NCBI GenBank assembly: GCA_017410195.1
Contig: JAFQRF010000059.1
Coordinates: 1-64,000, forward strand
Length of the DNA stretch: 64,000 bases
Origin: Clostridia bacterium
GTDB taxonomy: Bacteria; Bacillota; Clostridia; Oscillospirales; Acutalibacteraceae
Direction: 5' to 3'
The position numbers and the translations under genes were made by a program. Below are positions 45,131-52,672 of this stretch, piece by piece. The stretch's first letter is position 1. Every line of letters starts with the position of its first letter. The notes beneath the pieces are model-generated. The model saw only the letters and a list, made by a program, of their open reading frames with translations, searched no databases and was not told the origin of the DNA.

Positions 45131-45991
45131 TTAAATTTTGTACTCGGAATTTTCGTTGCCGTTATCACAGTCCGATGACTCGAGCTGCCTGATAACGGGC
45201 ATATTTTTCTGCGCACTCATACGGAGTGCATCACGCAGAGCTTTAAGCGATTTGAGCGAAAGTGCATCGCAGATTTCTCCGACCGATTCGCCCGTAAGTC
45301 CGGGAATAACCGTTGCCGCCGAGCGCACAATATCCGACTTAAGCTCATCGGTATATTCCCTTGCCCATTCCGCAAGCTTTTCTCTTTCTTCGGAAGGGTT
45401 AAAGGACTTGATGACACCTGCATTCTTCTGCGCCGGAACAGCCACAAACGACCATTCATAGGCATCCGTCGGCTCCGAGAGCAGATAACAGCAGATTTTT
45501 CCGCCGTAAACGTTGCCTTTCTTGTGTTCGCAGCCTTCGGTTTTGATGTTTCTTCCGCAGATTGAGCAGCTGATATCCCTCACCGCACATCCGACACTGG
45601 TTTCCTTTTTGATGCCTGCATCGATTTCCGCAATAAGGTCCTTGTTTTTCTCGGTTCTCACCATATACGCCTTGGCTTCGATATATGTATAATCCTCGCC
45701 GTCGGCGGTTTTCCTTTCGGAATCGGTAATAACCTTTGCCGTATAAATTCTCGCAGACTGGTCCTTGCTCTTCATGTTGTGGTCAAAAATTCCCGTTTTG
45801 CCGATAAAAAGTTCTGCAAGCTTTTCAAGTGCGTCTACGGTGAATTTTTCGTTATCCCTGTCGATTTCATTGTCGCAGAGGATAAGTGAAAATGTATAAA
45901 GTTCTTCGCTTGAAAGCTTTTTTCTTGCAAACCGACCGATAAGTTCAAGCTCCTCATCGGGCAGCGTATTTGTTTTGTTATCCTGCGTAAC
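45131..45991 (-). CDS. Phage prohead protease-like protein, start codon altered to GTT
   Basis: The continuous frame from 45991 to 45131 encodes about 286 residues, but no ATG, GTG or TTG occurs before codon 73. The frame begins GTT ACG CAG GAT, six bases after GAGG, and shares one base with the portal stop (TAGTT where TAGTG is expected), so GTT probably replaced a GTG. Protease features precede the first ATG: LILCDNEIDRDNEKF, ALEKLAELFIGKTG and FDH with H71, then S132 in KKETSVGC, the His/Ser pattern of S78-like head proteases. A Cys-rich insert (CSICGRN, GCEHKKG) follows. Starting at the ATG at 45775 would lose H71. Either GTT is used weakly or the gene is inactive. Confidence 0.7.
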   Translation of the reverse strand, partial: VTQDNKTNTLPDEELELIGRFARKKLSSEELYTFSLILCDNEIDRDNEKFTVDALEKLAELFIGKTGIFDHNMKSKDQSARIYTAKVITDSERKTADGEDYTYIEAKAYMVRTEKNKDLIAEIDAGIKKETSVGCAVRDISCSICGRNIKTEGCEHKKGNVYGGKICCYLLSEPTDAYEWSFVAVPAQKNAGVIKSFNPSEEREKLAEWAREYTDELKSDIVRSAATVIPGLTGESVGEICDALSLKSLKALRDALRMSAQKNMPVIRQLESSDCDNGNENSEYKI

Positions 45992-47121
45992 TATTCACCT
46001 CTCTTTATTTTTTCTGCCTGCGCTCTGTAGAGCAAGGCTCTGCTCTGCTCAACCTCATCCTGAAGCGTGATATCATCCCAGATTATTTTCACTCCGCAAT
46101 GATATCCGTTGCCTCTCAGGAAGGTCATACAGATTTTTCTGATAACGGGTGTGAGAAGCTGTCTGTATGCTTCAAGCTCACTTGTCAGCACATCTGCCTG
46201 CTGAGATGACATTCTCTCCGTACTCGACCATGAAAGACCGAGCATGAAGGGCGGCAAACCCGTTTTTGCAACAATTTGCTCAAGCATCTGGCGCACAGGC
46301 ACCTCGCTGTCGAGAATCTGATTATCTGCACCGATGACCTTAATCTGAACATCGCCGACCGCAACGAAATCCCTGATTTCCGACCCGCTCTGCATCGCCT
46401 CGCCCCATTCCTTTGCAACCTGCAAAGCTCTGTCTTTTGCATACGCTCTGTCCATCGCATCGTTTTTCGGGTTATAGGTGACAGCGAAGCGGAGATTGCC
46501 GACCCTCTCCCAGTTTGCGCCGATGCTCTCGAAAATCTTGAGAAGAATGGAGCTGACAAACGGCAGACCCTTGAGCATGGAGTTACCCGTAAGCGCTCCC
46601 GGCTCGGGATTAAGCACGCTGAGAAGGCACATTTCGGGTCGTGTCACCCTGCGGAGTTCCGCACCGTTTCTCACAAAAATGTCAACGTCGAAGCCGTTTT
46701 TGTTTCGCTTCAGTTCAATGTTTTCAAGCGGAGAATTGAAAAGCGCTCGGGGAACACCGTCTGTATCGGTCACGATTTCGCCGATAGCCGTACCGCATGT
46801 CAGAAGCTGTTCAAAATAGGTTGAAATAAAGGCGGAAATTCCCTGCCTGTTACCGCCGACGGGTACACTCTCGATGAATTCATCAATAGCCGCCTGAGCT
46901 GCCGAATCGGTGCATTCAACTTTAAATCCGCCCGTCAGACGGACAATTTTGAATATCGCCGCATCAATGACGGGAACAGCTTCCCTCAAAGCCTGATAGA
47001 GCCTCATCTGAGGCACCCCGAGCGGCACGTAGCCATCAATTATTCCGAACGGATGGCGGTTTTTATTCTGCGTTACGGGTGCGGAAACTCTTGAAACCTT
47101 TCGGTTTTTGAATAATCCCAT
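45991..47121 (-). CDS. Phage portal protein
   Basis: 376 residues. Forms the dodecameric DNA gateway at one capsid vertex. Portal-type features are the early YVPLGVPQMRLYQALREAVP segment, FISTYFEQLLTCGTAIGEIV, the wing-region text around LFNSPLENIELKR, the long helix with LKGLPFVSSILLKIFES, and MLEQIVAKTGLPPFMLGL followed by SSQQADVLTSELEAYRQLL. It lies 3 bp after terL and shares a base with the protease frame. Order and sequence style make the call strong. Confidence 0.83.
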   Translation of the reverse strand: MGLFKNRKVSRVSAPVTQNKNRHPFGIIDGYVPLGVPQMRLYQALREAVPVIDAAIFKIVRLTGGFKVECTDSAAQAAIDEFIESVPVGGNRQGISAFISTYFEQLLTCGTAIGEIVTDTDGVPRALFNSPLENIELKRNKNGFDVDIFVRNGAELRRVTRPEMCLLSVLNPEPGALTGNSMLKGLPFVSSILLKIFESIGANWERVGNLRFAVTYNPKNDAMDRAYAKDRALQVAKEWGEAMQSGSEIRDFVAVGDVQIKVIGADNQILDSEVPVRQMLEQIVAKTGLPPFMLGLSWSSTERMSSQQADVLTSELEAYRQLLTPVIRKICMTFLRGNGYHCGVKIIWDDITLQDEVEQSRALLYRAQAEKIKRGE

Positions 47122-47124
47122 GTT

Positions 47125-48411
47125 TTAACCCCCTTTCCTTTTGGTTGCAATAGCAAAAAATCCGATATCTTCATTCTGTGTTAAAACAGTTGAAACAAAA
47201 TAACGAATATCGTCCATTGCGTGATCATTTTCTTTTCTGACTGTATCCTTTGAAGAACTGCTCTCCCATCGGTAAAGACCGAATTCTCTTATTGATGCCT
47301 TACATTCGGGCGAAAAAAGAATTTTTCCGTCTTTAAGGCAATCGGAAACACGTCTGATTCCGTCGATAACATCGTTCTTTGCGGGGATAACGGTGAACTT
47401 TCCGTCACGCCTTATGCATTCCATAAAGCTTGCCGCAGAGGGGTCAACAATGACCGCCTCTATTCCGAGTCCGTCTGCAAGCTCACAAAGAGCAGCATAA
47501 TGCTCGCTGTCGGTTTTCTGCCTGCCCTCGGTGCGTGAATCAAAGTAATATTCCCTGATTCTGTACCACTTGCCTCCGTTTTCACCCCATAATCCGAAGG
47601 ATGACGGGTTTACCGTACCGTAATCGCATGAAATATAGTATTTCTCAAAGCACTCGGGAGGGTGAACCACATGCTTCTCCCGCGAAAACATCGGGTAAAC
47701 ACACCCCTGCGCCGCAACCCATCTGCCGAGAACGAAGCGTTCATAGAAAGCGCCCGAATAAAGCTTCTCGTATCTGCGGATGATAGAAGGTGTCAGCGAA
47801 GGGTTATCCTTCATCGTGAAGTGCAGATAACAGCAGTTTTTTTCATCCTTCTTTTTTATCCATTCCTCATGAAACCAATGCATCGGGTGTTCGGGATTGC
47901 AGTTGAACCAAAGCTTTGAGCCTTCAACGGAGCATCTTGCAAGTGCCTGTTCAACGAATGAACGGGGCATCAGCGTCACCTCGTCAAGCAGAACTCCCGC
48001 AAGGGTCATGCCCTGAATAAGAGCTGCAGAGCCTTCATCCTTGCCGCCGAAAAGATAAAAACGGTTTGTTGCTCCGCCGTAGGAAATCTCAATGAGGTTT
48101 TTCGAATATTTTTCGTCGCACTCAAAGCCCAATTCGCGCAAGACGGGCAGAATGACCGTGACAACGTTGCGGCGGAGAGAAGAAATTGTTTTACCGCAAA
48201 GAGCGAACGAACGGTCAGAAAAAGCCGAAAATGCCCATGCAACAAATGAAACAGACATGCAGAGAGTTTTGCCCGAGCGCACCGCACCGTCACAGATAAT
48301 CGCATCATATTCGCTGAGAGGACTTTGCGGCATCCACCAGCAGAGAGCCTTCATCTGTTTTTTTGAAAACGGTGTAAAGCCCTGCTTCTTTTCGGATTTA
48401 CTCACCCTCAT
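47125..48411 (-). CDS. Phage terminase large subunit
   Basis: DNA-packaging motor and headful nuclease. 428 residues. ATPase part: Walker A-like DGAVRSGKT (41-49) and Walker B VLLDEVTL with D143-E144. Nuclease part (RNase-H fold): D263 in ISCDYGTVNPS, D323 in VIVDPSA and D400/D401 in HAMDDIRYF, so all three acidic positions are present. It resembles the PBSX-type TerL group. It overlaps terS by 14 bp. Apparently intact and catalytically complete. Confidence 0.93.
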   Translation of the reverse strand: MRVSKSEKKQGFTPFSKKQMKALCWWMPQSPLSEYDAIICDGAVRSGKTLCMSVSFVAWAFSAFSDRSFALCGKTISSLRRNVVTVILPVLRELGFECDEKYSKNLIEISYGGATNRFYLFGGKDEGSAALIQGMTLAGVLLDEVTLMPRSFVEQALARCSVEGSKLWFNCNPEHPMHWFHEEWIKKKDEKNCCYLHFTMKDNPSLTPSIIRRYEKLYSGAFYERFVLGRWVAAQGCVYPMFSREKHVVHPPECFEKYYISCDYGTVNPSSFGLWGENGGKWYRIREYYFDSRTEGRQKTDSEHYAALCELADGLGIEAVIVDPSAASFMECIRRDGKFTVIPAKNDVIDGIRRVSDCLKDGKILFSPECKASIREFGLYRWESSSSKDTVRKENDHAMDDIRYFVSTVLTQNEDIGFFAIATKRKGG

Positions 48412-48880
48412 CCTCCTCGGATATCAGCTTTGCGCCCTCCGAGAGTGCCTGAATAAAGCTGCTCTGCGGACTTTCTTCGCCCGTACCGAGCTTTTCAAGC
48501 CTTTCAAGAGCCTTGAGCCTGTCAAAAAACTTAATTTCCAGACCGCCGCCCTTGGGTCGTTTGACCTCGGCAACATTGAAGAAATCGAGCTTCTCGATAT
48601 CCTCCGGAGTCAGCGTGCCTTCGCAGAGCATCAGCCTGAGTGCATCCGTAACCGAACCGAAGGCAAGGCGGTAAAGCCCTCTTGCGGCGGCATGAGCCGC
48701 TCTTCTGTCCTTTTCGATTTTTGAAATCTCCGCCTGGATTTCACCCTTTGCAAGAAGCCTTGCCGCACTCCGCTGAGGCGAGAGCGTGAAGCCCGCCCTC
48801 GCAGCACAACCTCTTGCATCACCGCCCTGCGCATACAGCAAGCAGAACAGCTTTTCTTTTTCCGTCAATTTCTTTGACAA
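48398..48880 (-). CDS. Phage terminase small subunit
   Basis: 160 residues from a TTG start at 48880, which has AAAGGAAG about nine bases upstream; the in-frame ATG 48 bp earlier lacks a site. The N-terminal helix-turn-helix (LTEKEKLFCLLYAQGGDARG, then CAARAGFT, SAARLLAKGEIQ) is the DNA-binding domain of TerS proteins, which choose DNA for packaging. The C-terminal part is acidic (LISEEDEGE). First gene of the head module; the 14-bp overlap with terL is typical. Confidence 0.82.
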   Translation of the reverse strand: MSKKLTEKEKLFCLLYAQGGDARGCAARAGFTLSPQRSAARLLAKGEIQAEISKIEKDRRAAHAAARGLYRLAFGSVTDALRLMLCEGTLTPEDIEKLDFFNVAEVKRPKGGGLEIKFFDRLKALERLEKLGTGEESPQSSFIQALSEGAKLISEEDEGE

Positions 48881-49150
48881 CAAACCACTTCCTTTCCGAG
48901 AGAAGCTTTGAATACAATTCGTTTTCACTCACTCTGCGTTCCGAACTCCGAACTCTGCACTTGCAAAAACTCCTCTCACCCTAAGGTTAAACACCGCAAA
49001 TTTTTAACCTGAAAAGGTTAAATTTTCTTCCGAAGTGTTTAAAAATCACGCCGCAAAATCTTCCGTTTTCGCCCGTTTTAACCCTAAAAAGGCTGTTTTT
49101 CTCCGTTTTTATCGAATATTTTTATTTTTCGAATTTTTTTGTGATTTTGC
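48881..49150. other. Intergenic region upstream of the phage head module
   Basis: No gene of convincing length here. It holds four close copies of AGGTTAAA or its complement: 48984-48991 (+), 49003-49010 (-), 49015-49022 (+) and 49077-49083 (-, as TTTAACC). The middle pair forms an inverted repeat with a 4-base gap. These could be operator half-sites for the divergent phage module, but no regulator is encoded beside it. No attachment-site-like repeat shared with the other end of the module was seen. Confidence 0.45.
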
Positions 49151-49179
49151 TTGACTTGATGCGTTTTTAGGTGTAACAT
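49151..49179 (+). promoter_or_regulatory. Sigma-A promoter for mgtE
   Basis: TTGACT (49151-49156), 17-bp spacer, TAACAT (49174-49179). Predicted start near 49186 leaves a leader of about 185 nt, long enough for a riboswitch. Confidence 0.66.
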
Positions 49180-49186
49180 AGACTTA

Positions 49187-49370
49187 CAGAAAAATTTTTA
49201 AAAGCGTGGTGAGAATCTTGGGCAGTTCCGATATACCCAACCCCCGAAGTAGAAGTTTAAAAAAATACGCCGCATTGACGGAATTGCACCGAGAGTGATT
49301 TGCCATAACAAATCGCTTATATTGACTTTGTGCATCTCCTTTGCGGCAAGCCCGGAAGGAGATGTTTTTT
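49187..49370 (+). promoter_or_regulatory. Structured mgtE leader, probable riboswitch of unassigned class
   Basis: Pairings by eye: stem TTGGG (49218-49222)/CCCAA (49236-49240) whose loop CAGTTCCG (49223-49230) can pair with CGGAATTG (49279-49286), a pseudoknot; GGTG (49208-49211) with CACC (49287-49290) right beside it; a hairpin at about 49294-49315 (GTGATTTG/CAAATCGC). The leader ends in a 9-bp stem CATCTCCTT (49333-49341)/AAGGAGATG (49356-49364) followed by six Ts and the ATG. The right arm contains the AAGGAG ribosome site, so this hairpin could stop both transcription and translation. Mg2+ control is plausible for mgtE, but the M-box consensus as I know it is not visible. Confidence 0.6.
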
Positions 49371-50735
49371 ATGGAAATAAACGAAATCTATGAAGCTCTT
49401 ATTTCACAGATTGAAGAGCATATTTCAAAAGGCGAAATTTCATTTCTCCGTGAAATTCTTACTGAAATGAACGTTGTTGACACGGCGCAGATAATGGAGG
49501 AGCTTGCAGACAGAAGCAGGCTCACGGTTTTCCGTGTTTTACCGAAGGATATTTCAGCCGAAGTCTTTTCATATCTTGAACCCGACACTCAAGCGGATAT
49601 CGTGCGAATGATAACCGACGCCGAGCTTGAAAGACTTCTCGATGAAATGTTCCTTGACGATACGGTTGACTTTCTTGAAGAAGTTCCGGCAAATGTAGTT
49701 ACGAGAGTGCTTGCCCACTCCGACCCCGAAACCCGAAAACTCATTAACCGTTTTCTTAAATATCCCGAAGACTGTGCGGGAAGTCTGATGACCATTGAAA
49801 TGGTTCATCTTCAGACATCCCTCACCGCCGCTCAGGCAATTGAAAAAATAAGAAAAACAGGCGTAGATAAAGAAACTGTCTACACCTGCTACTGCATCGA
49901 CCGTGAGCATCATCTGCTCGGCAGCGTACCGCTTCTCTCGCTTCTTCTCTGCGATGAGAACACACTTGTCGGCGACATTATGGAGGATGATGCACAGCTA
50001 ATCTCGGTCAACACTCTTGATGACCGTGAATACGTTGTTGATATAGTTAAAAAGTATGACCTTCTGAGCGTACCCGTCGTCGATAACGAAAAACGCCTTG
50101 TCGGCATTATCACGGTTGACGATATCGTTGACGTTATCGAAGAAGAGGTCACCGAGGACTTCGAAAAGATGGCTTTGCTTGCTCCGTCTGACGATGAATA
50201 CCTCAAAACCGGCGTATTCAAGCTCGCACGCAACAGAATTCTCTGGCTTCTCATTCTTATGATTTCAGGTACATTCACGGGCAAAATCATCGAGGGCTAT
50301 GAAACCCTTCTTGCAGGCTTCGTTGCTCTTACGGCATCAATGCCGATGCTCATGGGTACGGGCGGTAATGCAGGCAGCCAGGTTTCAACGCTTATCATCC
50401 GCGGTCTTGCCGTCGGTGAAATTGAAATTAAAGACTATCTCAAAATCGTATGGAAAGAGCTGCGCGTCGCATCAATCTGCGGTCTTGTTCTCGGCGCTGC
50501 CAACATTCTGCGAATGTATCTTTTCAGCGAAGGAACGCTTGAAGTTTTCCTTGTCGTTTCGCTTGCAATGTTTTTTGCAATTGTCGTTGCAAAGCTCATC
50601 GGATGCTCACTTCCGATTTTCGCAAAGATAGTCAGGCTTGACCCTGCACTCATGGCAGGTCCTATGATTGCAACTCTGGTTGACATCGTCACGCTCGTTA
50701 TTTACTTCGGACTTGCAAAAGCATTCCTGATTTAA
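49371..50735 (+). CDS. mgtE: Magnesium transporter MgtE
   Basis: Mg2+ channel/transporter of the inner membrane. 454 residues from the ATG at 49371. The N-terminal superhelical Mg2+-sensing domain (about 1-125), the CBS pair (about 130-255, with VPVVDNEKRLVGIITVDDIVD) and the five-helix membrane domain (about 280-454, with the pore-region motif TASMPMLMGTGGNAGSQVST) are in the canonical order. The protein gates on cytosolic Mg2+ through the N and CBS domains. It is transcribed behind a structured leader and followed by a terminator, so it stands alone. Confidence 0.95.
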   Translation: MEINEIYEALISQIEEHISKGEISFLREILTEMNVVDTAQIMEELADRSRLTVFRVLPKDISAEVFSYLEPDTQADIVRMITDAELERLLDEMFLDDTVDFLEEVPANVVTRVLAHSDPETRKLINRFLKYPEDCAGSLMTIEMVHLQTSLTAAQAIEKIRKTGVDKETVYTCYCIDREHHLLGSVPLLSLLLCDENTLVGDIMEDDAQLISVNTLDDREYVVDIVKKYDLLSVPVVDNEKRLVGIITVDDIVDVIEEEVTEDFEKMALLAPSDDEYLKTGVFKLARNRILWLLILMISGTFTGKIIEGYETLLAGFVALTASMPMLMGTGGNAGSQVSTLIIRGLAVGEIEIKDYLKIVWKELRVASICGLVLGAANILRMYLFSEGTLEVFLVVSLAMFFAIVVAKLIGCSLPIFAKIVRLDPALMAGPMIATLVDIVTLVIYFGLAKAFLI

Positions 50736-50764
50736 AATCATCATAAAACATTTAAATATCGTAG

Positions 50765-50786
50765 GGGACGACCTTCGTGTCATCCC
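50765..50786 (+). terminator. Terminator after mgtE
   Basis: 8-bp stem with one internal mismatch, GGGACGAC (50765-50772) / GTCATCCC (50779-50786), 6-nt loop, followed by TTTTT. Confidence 0.75.
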
Positions 50787-50862
50787 TTTTTGGGTATCAA
50801 AATCAGAACCTGATTAGAATAAACAGAGTAATAACGATCTATCACTTTTCTTTCGGATAAGA

Positions 50863-50927
50863 TTGAAACTGTTATCTGTTTTTTGATATAATAATTATTA
50901 TGCAGGGCGGTTCACTGAACTGCCCTG
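50863..50927 (+). promoter_or_regulatory. Promoter directly followed by a terminator hairpin (possible tiny RNA)
   Basis: TTGAAA (50863-50868), 18-bp spacer, TATAAT (50887-50892), with a start near 50899. A 10-bp stem CAGGGCGGTT (50903-50912) / AACTGCCCTG (50918-50927; one G-U pair) and ATTTTTATT follow at once. A transcript from this promoter would be only about 35 nt. It lies in the 345-bp gap between mgtE and the lipase regulator, just before that gene's own promoter. Confidence 0.45.
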
Positions 50928-50934
50928 ATTTTTA

Positions 50935-50963
50935 TTGACTGAAAAGCGAAAAAATGATAGAAT
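50935..50963 (+). promoter_or_regulatory. Sigma-A promoter for the XRE-lipase gene
   Basis: TTGACT (50935-50940), 17-bp spacer, TAGAAT (50958-50963). The start would be near 50970, directly at the edge of a palindrome, with a leader of about 110 nt. Confidence 0.75.
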
Positions 50964-50972
50964 ATAAACGGA

Positions 50973-50990
50973 TGTAAACTTGGGTTTACA
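50973..50990. promoter_or_regulatory. Palindrome at the transcription start, candidate autoregulatory operator
   Basis: TGTAAAC (50973-50979) TTGG GTTTACA (50984-50990), a perfect 7-bp inverted repeat with a 4-bp centre. Its position just past the +1 site fits an operator, and the first gene product carries an XRE DNA-binding domain, so autoregulation is a natural guess. Confidence 0.55.
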
Positions 50991-51080
50991 TTACTAAAAT
51001 TTATAAATGCAAACCGGAATTGGTTGAATAACTCCGTTGCTTTGTTTAGAATTGAACCAACACACAAAGGAGGAAAAAGC

Positions 51081-52670
51081 ATGAATATTTCAGAAAAAAT
51101 CATTTCTCTCAGAAAAGAAAAAGGGCTTTCTCAAGAAGCTTTTGCAGAGGCTCTCGGCGTATCCCGTCAGTCTGTTTCAAAATGGGAATCGGGTGCCGCG
51201 CTGCCCGATACCGATAAAATCATCGCAATGAGCGAGCTTTTCGGAGTGTCAACCGATTATCTTCTTAAAAATGATTCTTCCGATGATACAAGCGGCGATT
51301 TGTATGAAAATACTCCGATCGCACCTGCCCTGCAGCCTGAAGCACCCAAAAGCAAAAAAGGAAAAGTAATCAAAATTGTTGCGGCTATTCTTGCATTATG
51401 CCTTGTTATCACCGCAATTTCAGTTCCCGTTTACTACGGCGGAATCCGTGAAGCGTGGTGGGAACTCAACGGCGGAAAAATCAAATATCCCTATGTTCTT
51501 GTTCACGGTCTCGGCGGATGGGGCGAGGGCGACGGCGTTAACGATACGGTTCAGTATTGGGGTGCAACCGCCTGCAACCTTACCGAATTTCTGAACGAAC
51601 AAGGCTATGAAGTCCACGCTCCGAGTGTCGGCCCCGTTTCAAGCACCTGGGACAGAGCCTGCGAGCTTTATGCACAGATTACGGGTACAACCGTTGACTA
51701 CGGCGAGGCTCATTCAAAAGCGCATAACCACGAACGCTACGGCAGAGAATACACAGAACCTCTCGTTCCCGAATGGGGCGAAAAAATCAACGGCGGACAA
51801 ACCGTCAAAATCAACCTTCTCGGTCACAGCTTCGGCGGCGCAACAGTACGTCTGCTTGCATCGCTTCTTGAATACGGCAATAAAGATGAACAGGCAGCAT
51901 CACCCGAGGATTTATCGCCTCTTTTTGAGGGCGGTAAAGGCAATTGGGTACACAGCGTAACCACTCTCTGCGCACCGCACAACGGCTCATCGCTCACCGA
52001 AGTGCTTAATTCCGTCGGCGGTCTTGTCGGCATAGGCGACACAACCGAAATGCTGATGACTCTCTGCTTCGGCGTTGCCGGAATTGCATCTCCCGCCTCA
52101 AACATCTACGATTTCAAGCTTGACCATTTCGGAATAACCGACGGTAATGCCGAAAGCGCAATTGACAAAATCACCGCTGCGGGCAATGACCATGCTGCTT
52201 ATGACCTCAGCCCCGACGGTGCCGCAAAGCTCAACGAAACGATTCAGACCGTTGAGGATGTTTATTATTTCTCCTATTCTTACAGCACAACAAAAGAAGG
52301 CTCTCTCCTTAAAGGTCATGTGCCTCAGACTTCAACAATGCCCATTCTTTATCCGTTTGCGCTTGCTATGGGTTCATACAAAGGAACAACCGAGGGCGGA
52401 ATCGTCATTGACGAAACCTGGCAGGATAACGACGGACTCGTCAGCGTTGTTTCCGCAAGATATCCCATCGGCGAAGAATATGTTGATTTCTCTGTTGAGG
52501 GAATTGAGTTTGTGGAAGGAAAAGAAAAAGAGATTCAAAGGGGCATCTGGAATGTTGCCGAAACCAAGGACGGCGACCACGGAAAGGTTATCGGTCTTGG
52601 CAACGAAGCCGACGATACACAGGATTTCTTCGTTGAACTTTTTGAACTGATTGACAGATTGGAGAGGTAA
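51081..52670 (+). CDS. XRE regulator fused through a membrane helix to a lipase-type alpha/beta hydrolase
   Basis: 529 residues from the ATG at 51081 (AAAGGAGG upstream). HTH at about 6-60 (LSQEAFAEALGVSRQSVSKW), linker, one membrane helix at about 97-118, then a lipase domain (135-525) that would lie outside the cell. The lipase resembles staphylococcal/Geobacillus family I.5 enzymes: oxyanion HGL (142-144), S250 in GHSFGG, D451 in NDGLVSV, H500 in DGDHGKV, and a His cluster (HSKAHNHERYGR, 211-222) like the zinc site of those lipases. The triad seems intact. No frameshift joins the halves. This looks like a membrane-bound one-component regulator with an enzymatic outer domain; that role is inferred. 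The zinc-ribbon gene follows by 2 bp. Confidence 0.9.
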   Translation: MNISEKIISLRKEKGLSQEAFAEALGVSRQSVSKWESGAALPDTDKIIAMSELFGVSTDYLLKNDSSDDTSGDLYENTPIAPALQPEAPKSKKGKVIKIVAAILALCLVITAISVPVYYGGIREAWWELNGGKIKYPYVLVHGLGGWGEGDGVNDTVQYWGATACNLTEFLNEQGYEVHAPSVGPVSSTWDRACELYAQITGTTVDYGEAHSKAHNHERYGREYTEPLVPEWGEKINGGQTVKINLLGHSFGGATVRLLASLLEYGNKDEQAASPEDLSPLFEGGKGNWVHSVTTLCAPHNGSSLTEVLNSVGGLVGIGDTTEMLMTLCFGVAGIASPASNIYDFKLDHFGITDGNAESAIDKITAAGNDHAAYDLSPDGAAKLNETIQTVEDVYYFSYSYSTTKEGSLLKGHVPQTSTMPILYPFALAMGSYKGTTEGGIVIDETWQDNDGLVSVVSARYPIGEEYVDFSVEGIEFVEGKEKEIQRGIWNVAETKDGDHGKVIGLGNEADDTQDFFVELFELIDRLER

Positions 52671-52672
52671 GC

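Noticed and set aside
45978..45998. GTG at 45998 as start of the protease gene
   Set aside because: It is in another frame and meets TAA after six codons, so it cannot start the protease frame.
42203..48880. Calling the region an active prophage
   Set aside because: No integrase, repressor, tail, baseplate, tape measure, holin or lysin gene and no flanking attachment-like repeats were seen in the window.
49187..49370. Calling the mgtE leader an M-box riboswitch
   Set aside because: The M-box core sequences that I know are not visible; only the general architecture and the downstream gene support metal sensing.
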